From Silene conica (lineage: Eukaryota > Streptophyta > Magnoliopsida > Caryophyllales > Caryophyllaceae), in NCBI GenBank assembly GCA_029255685.2, contig CM055318.2, positions 10,297,001 through 10,361,000 of the forward strand: a stretch of DNA of 64,000 nucleotides, read 5' to 3'. The translations under genes were made by a program, and so were the position numbers. Numbering within the stretch: the stretch's first letter is position 1; each line of letters starts with the position of its first letter. Of the stretch, positions 46,603 through 54,465 are shown piece after piece. The notes under the pieces are model-generated. The model ran no database searches, was not told where the DNA came from, and was given only the letters and a program-made list of their open reading frames with translations.

Positions 46603-48222
46603 CTAATGAAATCTATCTGACGGTCGTGTCGGTGGGCTGTGGGGTGGCGAAATGACTGGCCGCCCTAGCATTGTCGCCCCATCATCGTCAAAGTCGCGTC
46701 TCGGCTGAGAAAAGCCTCCCGGGTTGCAGCTCTGAGTAGTGAACTCCGCCCCCTGTTGACTTAAGTATTCTTCAATTGCCTTCAGCCTTTGGGATGTCTC
46801 GAGATCGCGTTCTCTTAGCTGAGCATTCTCTCGAAGAACTCTGCCGACGATACCTGCAATGAATAGTCAAACATGATATTATATTCATTTAGTAAACGGT
46901 TAAATAATTGGTTAGTCTTAATTTTTAATAAACTATAAAATACAAACCTGGGGTGTATGATGACTGGGTCCCAGCACTTGAGTGGCGACGACGCTCGTAA
47001 ATGACTGGGGCTTCATTTCCCATACCGAGTATCAACCCTTTCTTGTTGAAACCGTCGTGTTCTTCGAAGTAGATCTCGTTGTCGTCGATATCTTGCTCCG
47101 GGATCCCTTCACTTATCATTTTGTTCTTTCTTGAAAAAACTTTTTCCTACAAAACAAAAATAAAATGTTATTAGTATACGTTAATTAATTAGTAAACCAA
47201 ATTACTAAAATATAAAGAAAATTTTCTGTTAACTTACAAATAGTGCTTTGGGTTTCGTTGATAGTCAACCCTTCTTGGCATGCTTTTTTGTCTTCTCAAG
47301 CAACTTCAAGGCCGATGGTACATCCCTCCCATCTTCTCCAGCCTGCAATTTAAATCCAACGACACTTGTTGAAAAAACATTCAAGATTGTCAAAGGGTGA
47401 AAATTATTGAAGACAAGAAAAAGTGAAGTAAAAACTAAACAATTACCATTTCATCCATCATCTGTAGGGTGTTTTTACGACCCATAATGTGAGTACCTAA
47501 GGCCTTGCCTTTTTCGGTACTTCCCGACATCCGGTTGGTCTTGTTTTTGTCGGATTTCTCTTGGAATTTTGGATCGTCCTTTCTACCCTTCAGTTGTTCA
47601 AAAATATCTGCCGGTATCCACTGCGGCCTTTTCTCCGTTGGTTTGTTCATAGCGTAGTGGATTCTTTTGCGAAGGCGGTCTTTCATCATGTCTTCCCACG
47701 CCGACCTAAACGCTGCTCTATCACGAGGGTGAAAGGTAACTTTTTTCTGTTTCAGAAAAAAAAATAGTTAAATAAATATGAAACAATAAATAGGTAATAA
47801 ATAATAAAACGGAAATAGGTAGTAAACAGTTAATAAATACCTCAAACCAATTCCACCACTCTTCCTTAATGACATCCGACGCTTCTGACCAGTTGGGCGC
47901 ATACTCCTTGTAGTTGCAAATAATGGTCTGTGTTATAAGATTAGAAACGTCTTTGTCACTGAACCTGAAAAAGAGTTAAATGTGAAAATAAAATAGTCAA
48001 CAAGTAATCATATTATAATCAATATATACATATATATAATCAATTATCCGTAAACAAATAAGATACTTACCACTTGGCGCCTTCGTAATCAGTCGGATCG
48101 AGGTGTAGTCGATGTGTAGGCGGCTGAGTCTCAGGTACAATCTCGTCCTCATCATGATTAGCTCCCGATCGTCCTCCCTCAGGCTGACGACTACCACCAC
48201 CTCGTCGTCTTCCGCCCGGCAT
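46603..48222 (-). pseudogene. Spliced Ptta/En/Spm-type (TNPA/TNP1-like) protein gene, one internal stop
   Basis: Six exons with GT-AG introns keep one frame of 377 codons including the final stop: 48222-48071, 47964-47841, 47746-47447, 47342-47238, 47146-46948, 46853-46603. Exon 1 starts MPGGRRRGGG. Exons 2-3 carry the Trp-rich WWNWFEKKVTFHP, SAWEDMMKDRL, PQWIPADIFEQL and a KNKTNR...GSTEKGK signature of plant Ptta/En/Spm transposase (Transposase_24-type). Exon 6 opens with a coiled-coil-like LRENAQLRERDLETSQRL and ends in a Pro-rich tail. The only break is TGA at 47265-47267 in exon 4. The family is DNA-binding and recognises subterminal repeats; it is not the catalytic subunit. The exon model is inferred from splice sites and frame, without transcript data. 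Confidence 0.75.
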
Positions 48223-49297
48223 ATTAGCTAAATACGAAGATAAGCTTTTGGATGCAAAAACGAAGTAATTCTTAAGGAGGGATTGTAAGAATCCTAACTG
48301 AACTTGTAATCTTGTATGTATCAGACGAAACAAGAAAACTCAAAACTGTTTGATTCTAGAAGGAACATAAATTATCCGAAAGTTTGCAGGGATTTTTGGT
48401 AGCTCCAGAACACGAAAGGTTACTATCTATCTATTAAATCCTTCTAATTTGACATCTATTCAACAACTATGTCATTCTTGGTGATGATCCGTCTTCCTGT
48501 TAAGTCACCGCTCTGAGGCCCTTAATAAATTAAATTTGATACTAAGACAATTTGGCCAAAAAATCTCTGCATCTAGTAACTCTAATCTCTTCTTTATGGC
48601 CAACAAATCCAGTCAATGCAGGGAGTATCCTGCTGCCTCAGGGAATTGCGTTAATAACAGAAGCACGCGAACAATTAAGTCGAAGCAACACGATTTCTTA
48701 TGTTGCACCACTTAAGAAAGCTTATCTTTGTATTTAACTTACATGCCTTAAGATACTTACAACAATATGCGACGGATTTGGGACGGAATTAGCTACTAAC
48801 CTAATATCACTAACCACCTAACAATACTAACTAAACTAATCAAATAACAATTAAACTAAACTAACTATTCCTAATAACAATAAAAAAACAATAATACGGA
48901 ATTTGCGACGGAATTTTGCGACGGATTAAACATAAAAAATTAAGACGGTATATTAAAAAAGTTAGTATACATACATAAGAAAGAAAGAAGTGGCGGCGGC
49001 AAGGTGGCGGCGGTGAGGTGGTGGCGGCGGTGAGGTGGCAGGTGGAAGGGAGAAGAAAGGAGAAGGAGGAGGAAGGAGGAGGAAGGAGGAGGAAGGAAGG
49101 AGAAGGAGGAAAGAGGGAGAAGGAGGGCTGGTGGCGTGGCGGCGGCGGCTCCGGCGGCGTAGGGTGGTAGGGTAGGGTGGTAGGGTGGTGGTGTGGTGGT
49201 GAAATAAATCGCCGAATCGCTTTAGGGTTTTGTTTTTTTTAATTTTGAAATCAATTTGGGGAAAAGAAGAAGACCCGCGGGGTCTGTATAAAAAATC
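48223..49297. other. CACTA interior without recognised gene
   Basis: 48223-48760 is AT-moderate sequence that may be promoter and leader of the minus-strand gene, with possible exon-like composition around 48560-48735. 48961-49200 is a strand-biased GGT/GGC/GGA-rich low-complexity stretch. I recognise no protein family in either. Confidence 0.5.
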
Positions 49298-49680
49298 TTT
49301 GCGACGGACTTTTGCGACGGAATTTCCGTCGCAAATCTGGTCAAGATTTGACCTTGACCAGATTTGCGACGGAAATTCCGTCGCAAATATTGACTTTTGC
49401 GACGGAAGTTCCGTCGCAAATCTGGTCAAGATTTGACCTTGACCAGCTTTTGGTCAAGCCTGGTCAATATGTTTGCGACGGAAATTTCGTCGCAAAAGTC
49501 AATATTTGCGACGTAATGTCCGTCGCAAACGTTCCCGCCATTTGACTTTCACTTCGCGGGTCTGGGAAATTTAGGTCCGTCGCAAATTCCGTCGCAAAAA
49601 AAAAATCCATCGCAAAGTCCGTCACAAAACCAATTTTGCGACGGATTTTCTGTCCGTCGCAAATTTTCCGTCGCAACGGC
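49298..49680. repeat. Right subterminal repeats of the CACTA element
   Basis: More than ten copies of TTTGCGACGGA in both orientations, including the larger inverted unit GGTCAAGATTTGACCTTGACC twice. Stray copies also occur near 48770 and 48903. Confidence 0.85.
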
Positions 49681-49718
49681 AGTATTTTTTTGTAGTGAAA
49701 ACTAGGTTATCGAACTCC

Positions 49719-49854
49719 TATTTATAAAAAAATAAAGAAAGTCGAAATAAGGAAAAAGCGGAAATAAATCCTGCGACGGGTTCCTCGATCGAGGACGTCA
49801 CTCCCTCGATCGAGGATCCCCCCTCGATCGAGGACATCACTCCCTCGATCGAGG
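49719..49854 (-). promoter_or_regulatory. 3' LTR copy of the promoter, cut just downstream by CACTA
   Basis: TATAAATA at 49726-49719, with palindromes at 49783-49794, 49804-49815, 49822-49833 and 49843-49854. The CACTA end at 49697 lies about 26 nt downstream of the start of the TATA box, around the expected transcription start. Confidence 0.68.
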
Positions 49855-50133
49855 GTCTTCGTCAAATGGTCTTATTCAACTCTTTTCTTCCTTGATTCTT
49901 CTCCAAACTTCCTAGAATCTCTTGGGATCCTCTTGTACTCCGCCTTGTCGACTCTCGCGATGCCTTAGTACACCAACTTGTCCCGCAAATGCACTCATCC
50001 TGCATTAAAACATAAAAAGGCGGAAGTATCGACAATCTCACTGAAACGGCATATAAAATGTCATATAATATCACAAACCGTTTCAAAAACATCTGAGGGG
50101 AAGCATAAAAGTGTATGTAAAAATGACTCATCA

Positions 50134-50170
50134 AACTCCCCCAAACCGACTCTTTGCTTGTCCTCAAGCA
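50134..50170 (-). other. Polypurine tract and duplicated-block motif
   Basis: On the minus strand CTTGAGGACAAGCAAAG leads to GTTTGGGGGAGTT directly at the LTR. It is the same layout as the array's terminal block at 8186-8219. Confidence 0.82.
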
Positions 50171-51798
50171 AAGCAAACTAAAAGAAGACCCATAAAAAAA
50201 AAAGACGGTGAATAGCTAACTCAGAGCCAATGCTAATGAAATAAATCCCAAGCTATGAATGTAACTAAGTGATGACTAAAAAGAGAAAACTCAGCTCATA
50301 TTCCAAGATGACAACGATGTAGACAAGCCAATTGCCTTTCAATTTTGCAACACAAATTAGTCGGATTCTCACGGATTCGCTCAAGCACTCATAAGGGGTG
50401 AAATATATGTGAGATAGAAAGAAATAAGACACTCACTCAACTTATGAAACATGCATGCAACCTAGTGTGATAGAGAATTCCCCAACTAATATGCAATCAT
50501 AATGTAGACAAAAGTACATGTATCAAGGACAATAAGGATGACAAATGGGCAAAGGTGTAGAAATGGTTTGTGCCAAAGCACGTTATGGATATGTGAGGCT
50601 AAGACGGTAGTCGCAGCATTAAACCAAAACCAATTCTATGCTAGTATAACAATTCATCCCAATCTAGAGAAATTATCTCAAAATTACAAGATATGAGAGT
50701 CAACAAACTACTCTCCAAAGATGCATTAAACTCTAGTAATCATCCTTTCGATCTCTTAACATAATCAAATGAAGCGTATATTTTCTTCCTTTTCTTTTTT
50801 TTTTTTTTTTTTTTTCTTTTTCTTTTTTTTTTTTATTCTTTTTTTTTTTTTTTTTCATTTTCTGCTTCATACATTTTTCTTCTTTTCCAATCATAAGAGA
50901 TACAACACAATAGCTCAAAATATTTCTACTACACCCACAAGTGACAATATAAGTCCCTATCCCAACCATAGTAGTAAGAATAAACATGGTAAACAAGCAA
51001 CTGCGACTGTCCCGATAAGGTAGGCAAATTCTGGATTGTAGCTATTAGATGAGATATGAAATGGCCACAAGGTTCAAACGGGCTAACAAAAGGGTAATCT
51101 GTAAGGCTTATTTGAACGGTAAGAACCGCCTATCCACATGTACTTAGTCATATGAAAGCAATAAAAGTATCAAGAAATCAATTTCACACTTATGCAGTTT
51201 GATAATACACGTTCCATGAGGAGAACTACACTCAAGCCTAAAAAACAATGAGACCGGTTTATTAATGTTCCCGGCCTGGGAAGCTCTAAAGACCTCAGAA
51301 ATTAAGTAGCTTACCAACAAAATTTGTCAAATCTAATCAGCAAAAGGCAAGTCAACAACGGTGAAGGCTTGGACTATGAGCTTTGTATTCACTAATGCAA
51401 GTCAAAACAGAGTACATGACAGCTAATTGGGATTTAAAAACAGAAACAAGGGCAAATTATCATCATTGCTAGCTAAATTCACCAAGACTCGACCTAAAAG
51501 AAACACATTTTTTTTTTATTTTTTTTTTTAACAGAAAAGAAACACACAACTGAAGATAAAAAACACTCCCCCAAACCTATATGCATATGTCACAGTGTCC
51601 TCAATGTGACCCTACAGCAAAAAGATCACAAAAAACCGCAGCAACCTCGAGAGGACACTACTAAAAAGACATGGAAGAGAGCAAAGAAAAACCAACAATA
51701 AAAGAAATAAAATAAAAGAAAAACAAGGAAAAATGCTACCGTCAGTAAGGTAGCGACTCCCCCAAACCAGCTGTGAAGGGGGTAGTGACCAGCTGTCA
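50171..51798 (-). other. 3' untranslated region of the non-autonomous element
   Basis: No gene seen. It contains long T runs on the plus strand (50787-50855), so A-rich in element sense like the array's poly(A) patch. TTTGGGGGAG motifs (minus sense) lie near 51755-51769 and 51563-51608, the latter with TTGAGGACA, mirroring the array's post-ORF2 block. Short matches such as TCTCCTCATGG and TTTGCCTACCTT show common descent with the array's 6683-8219 region. Confidence 0.65.
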
Positions 51799-53142
51799 CT
51801 ACTGCTCATCATCATCTACATAATCATCAATTTCTTTAAATTGTGCCTCCAAGTCTGAATCGACCTCGCTGCTGCTACCGGTTGCATCCTGGTGACTGCC
51901 ACGTCCCCTACCACCACCATGAGAAGGGCCGGCCCCAAACTGACCACCAAATCCCCCGACTGGCTCATCTGGGCGAATGGGAGTATAGAAAGGTCTCCCA
52001 AGGGCACCGTAGTCGCGACTGAACTGGGTGGTAAACTCCTCTGAGGTCACACCGTACAAGTGAAATACCTGACTGTCGTCGCCAGGAATAGGTGTGTAGT
52101 AGCTAGGAGCAACACCCCTATATGGACGGTTCTCAGCAAGGCTAGTCGCATCCATCTGCTCCCACAGTCTTCTCTGAACCAAGGCATTATTAATGCCTTC
52201 ATGTAGCCGAACCTCCCTCTCAACAATAGGATCGAAAGAATAGGAAGGTGCAAATGATGGAGGTGCAAATGGCTGGAATGGTGCTGCAGGTCGAAAAATA
52301 GGGGCCGTAGGGTTGGAAGCCTTCCTACGAGGCTGGCGTGTCAGGGGAACCTGGTAAGTGAGCTCATCTGGAATCAAGTAAGAGACAGGCAGGGGACGTA
52401 GCTCTGACTCGTCCTCCTCAAGATGGTCCGTCTCAGGAAGTCGATCACATGGTAAATCCATCCACAAGGTACCCCGTACCTTCCACCTATATCTCCTCGC
52501 AACACAATCTATCCAACCGAGCCCATAACGCAAGTACTCCTCATCCACCGTGGGTGCCACAATATCAGTCAGGGGTAAGTAAGGTGGAAGACCCTGAAAA
52601 CCAGTTACTCGCCTAGCAAGGCGAGTCACTATAGCCCCACAATCTAAAGATGAGAACTTCCCTCTCATCTTATCTAAAGCCCCACAAACAACTCCCGGAG
52701 CGCTGAAAGTGAAAACCTCCTCCTGAAAAGGGTTTAGGCAGGAGGCTAAAAGCAGAACTTCCATGGTCACCAGTTTACTTATGTCCTTCCTACCGTAAAG
52801 AAGACAGGAAAGTAGGCGCAAGAAAATCCTAAGAGAAGGATGTTGTACATCGTTGACAGCCATAGCTCCCACTTCCACGGAATGACCTGAAAAGAGTGAA
52901 AAATACCGAGTCGCACGGAGCCAATTTGGAACCCCCAGCAAATCCTCCGGTTCCCCGACATCTAAACCAAGGTGCTCAGCCACTTGGTCATATGAAAGAG
53001 CATAATCGACATTAAGGAGTCGAAACTGAATCCTCCTACCCGGTATATCATGAACCAAGGAGCTTAGGAACTCAAGTGTCAGGGGACGATAAGATGATTC
53101 ACATAAGGAGTACAAACCACCCAACCCCAACTGGTCAAACAT
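51799..53142 (-). CDS. Athila ORF1-family-like protein in gag position (447 aa)
   Basis: The only ORF of the non-autonomous element. The frame is open from inside U5 through the PBS, but the first ATG is at 53142; GTG at 53193 is not a likely start. Seen: near the N-terminus YRPLTLEFLSSL, which matches YPQLTLEFLSSF of the array's 517-aa post-pol protein, followed as in that protein by a strand-rich segment ending in a LGLD turn; Leu-rich helices; basic patches near the centre; and a C-terminal tail with Gly/Arg/His repeats, Ser and an acidic end (DDYVDDDEQ). There is no zinc knuckle, protease or RT. The array protein is about 70 residues longer, with an extra basic/acidic N-terminus. The role is unknown; retention of this one gene in an element that lost gag-pol suggests it helps the element or its RNA in cis. 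Confidence 0.78.
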   Translation of the reverse strand: MFDQLGLGGLYSLCESSYRPLTLEFLSSLVHDIPGRRIQFRLLNVDYALSYDQVAEHLGLDVGEPEDLLGVPNWLRATRYFSLFSGHSVEVGAMAVNDVQHPSLRIFLRLLSCLLYGRKDISKLVTMEVLLLASCLNPFQEEVFTFSAPGVVCGALDKMRGKFSSLDCGAIVTRLARRVTGFQGLPPYLPLTDIVAPTVDEEYLRYGLGWIDCVARRYRWKVRGTLWMDLPCDRLPETDHLEEDESELRPLPVSYLIPDELTYQVPLTRQPRRKASNPTAPIFRPAAPFQPFAPPSFAPSYSFDPIVEREVRLHEGINNALVQRRLWEQMDATSLAENRPYRGVAPSYYTPIPGDDSQVFHLYGVTSEEFTTQFSRDYGALGRPFYTPIRPDEPVGGFGGQFGAGPSHGGGRGRGSHQDATGSSSEVDSDLEAQFKEIDDYVDDDEQ

Positions 53143-53192
53143 GCCAAAGATGCTATCATTAAGGCCCAAGTTACCAAGTATGGTACTGTTCA

Positions 53193-53206
53193 CGGCAACG
53201 GCGCCA
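53193..53206 (-). other. Primer binding site, tRNA-Asp type
   Basis: On the minus strand TGGCGCCGTTGCCG matches the array PBS over 14 nt, four bases from the LTR, then diverges. The ORF frame runs through it without a stop. Confidence 0.85.
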
Positions 53207-53210
53207 AAAT

Positions 53211-54460
53211 TGATAAGGCTAAAGTCGTATCACCTTAATCAAAGTAAAACTATCTCAATACTAGCAGAATAGCTAGTGGTAAGACAGGTATCGAATCCAC
53301 AGGGAGGCGGTAATAAACGGTTTGCTAATGGTAATTAAGTCTAAAAGTAACAGTTTTACGGGGTTTTGGTTTGTTTGTTTTGACTAATAACTAAAAACAA
53401 TTGAAATAAAGGATGTGTAACAGAGATATAAAAAGTCTAGGAATTCCGGATCACCAAGTATATTATATTGGGATTCTTAATTAATCACTAGTTCAATCGG
53501 ATTATTCAAGGTCACAAGAGTGGTCAATACTATTGTGTTCTTTAGGTCAAAAACTAATATGCGATCGCTATTATTAGAATCAACCTATTTGATTATCGCA
53601 GCCTATATCAATTCTAACCCGATCGGTGAAAGAACTAATTTGCTACACTAGTTATCAATTCAGGCCTAAATCAATAAATTAGAATAAGAACAATAATCAA
53701 ACAACAATCCTTGCGATTTTACTAGCAATCAATTAACATTCCCTTTTTAATATACTTGGATCCCCTTCATCCTAGATTAAGAAATTAGCTACACATATTG
53801 AATCTAATAACAATAACAATAAAGAGGATTGAAAACATGATTGAAGATGATAAATAACAACAAGGAATAAAAAGCATAAAAACTTGAATGAATTAAATTA
53901 AACAAGAAATAGTAATACCGTAGTAATTAGCAAGGAAAGATTAAGAACAAAGTATGGATTAATCCGGACAATGATGAAGAGAAAAAAACTAGATCTAAAG
54001 TAGTGTGTAAAATAAAAGGTAGTAAAAACTAGGTTATCGAACTCCTATTTATAAAAAAATAAAGAAAGACGAAATAAGGAAAAAGCGGAAATAAATCCTG
54101 CGACGGGTTCCTCGATCGAGGACGTCACTCCCTCGATCGAGGATCCCCCCCTCGATCGAGGACATCACTCCCTCGATCGAGGGTCTTCGTCAAATGGTCT
54201 TATTCAGCTCTTTTCTTCCTTGATTCTTCTCCAAACTTCCTAGAATCTCTTGGGATCCTCTTGTACTCCGCCTTGTCGACTCTCGCGATGCCTTAGTACA
54301 CCAACTTGTCCCGCAAATGCACTCATCCTGCATTAAAACATAAAAGGCGGAAGTATCGACAATCTCACTGAAACGGCATATAAAATGTCATATAATATCA
54401 CAAACCGTTTCAAAAACATCTGAGGGGAAGCATAAAAGTGTATGTAAAAATGACTCATCA
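53211..54460 (-). repeat. 5' LTR (in element sense), 1250 bp, uninterrupted
   Basis: In element sense it begins TGATGAGTCA at 54460 and ends GCCTTATCA at 53211. U3 carries four perfect CCTCGATCGAGG palindromes and a TATA box; see the promoter entry. Confidence 0.92.
54046..54182 (-). promoter_or_regulatory. 5' LTR promoter: TATA box with four CCTCGATCGAGG palindromes
   Basis: TATAAATA on the minus strand at 54053-54046. Upstream in element sense are four perfect 12-bp palindromes CCTCGATCGAGG at 54110-54121, 54131-54142, 54150-54161 and 54171-54182, separated by short spacers containing ACGTCACT or ACATCACT. This is probably the core promoter and proximal enhancer, by position. Confidence 0.7.
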
Positions 54461-54465
54461 GGGTT
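54461..54465. repeat. Right target-site duplication GGGTT
   Basis: Matches 45187-45191. With one copy discounted, the LINE reading frame is continuous across the insertion site. Confidence 0.93.

Larger units (their letters stand above)
46009..49697 (-). mobile_element. CACTA (En/Spm) transposon, 3689 bp, nested in the LTR
   Basis: Ends are CACTACAAAA at 46009 and TTTTGTAGTG at 49697, flanked by a 3-bp target duplication AAA (46006-46008 and 49698-49700). The uninterrupted LTR copy at 54020-54035 confirms the empty site. Dense subterminal TTTGCGACGGA repeats lie at both ends. The element holds one spliced minus-strand gene of Ptta/En/Spm type but no TNP2-like DDE transposase, so it is probably non-autonomous. 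Confidence 0.93.
45192..50133 (-). repeat. 3' LTR (in element sense), interrupted by a CACTA element
   Basis: Same sequence as 53211-54460 but split by a 3689-bp CACTA insertion plus a 3-bp duplication; 4942 minus 3692 gives 1250 bp. Adjacent to the polypurine tract at 50134. Confidence 0.92.
45192..54460 (-). mobile_element. Non-autonomous LTR retrotransposon lacking gag-pol, nested in the LINE
   Basis: Flanked by the 5-bp target duplication GGGTT (45187-45191 and 54461-54465). LTRs are 1250 bp once the CACTA insertion and its 3-bp duplication are set aside. The PBS lies next to the right LTR and the polypurine tract next to the left LTR, so the element reads on the minus strand. The internal region is only 3077 bp and encodes a single ORF related to the array's post-pol ORF. 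The two LTRs differ by about six substitutions and two one-base indels, so it is young. It must borrow Gag, RT and integrase; sharing the tRNA-Asp PBS and the polypurine block with the Athila array makes such an element a plausible helper. Confidence 0.9.

Noticed and set aside
48962..49429. 155-codon Pro/Ser/His-rich minus-strand frame
   Set aside because: Low-complexity GGT/GGA tract plus subterminal repeats; no conserved motif.
46028..49680. CRISPR-like array from regularly repeated TTTGCGACGGA
   Set aside because: Repeats are in both orientations with irregular spacing inside a CACTA element; these are transposon subterminal repeats in plant DNA.
50733..51023. Lys-rich and Phe-rich frames over T runs
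   Set aside because: Homopolymer artefacts in the untranslated region of the non-autonomous element.
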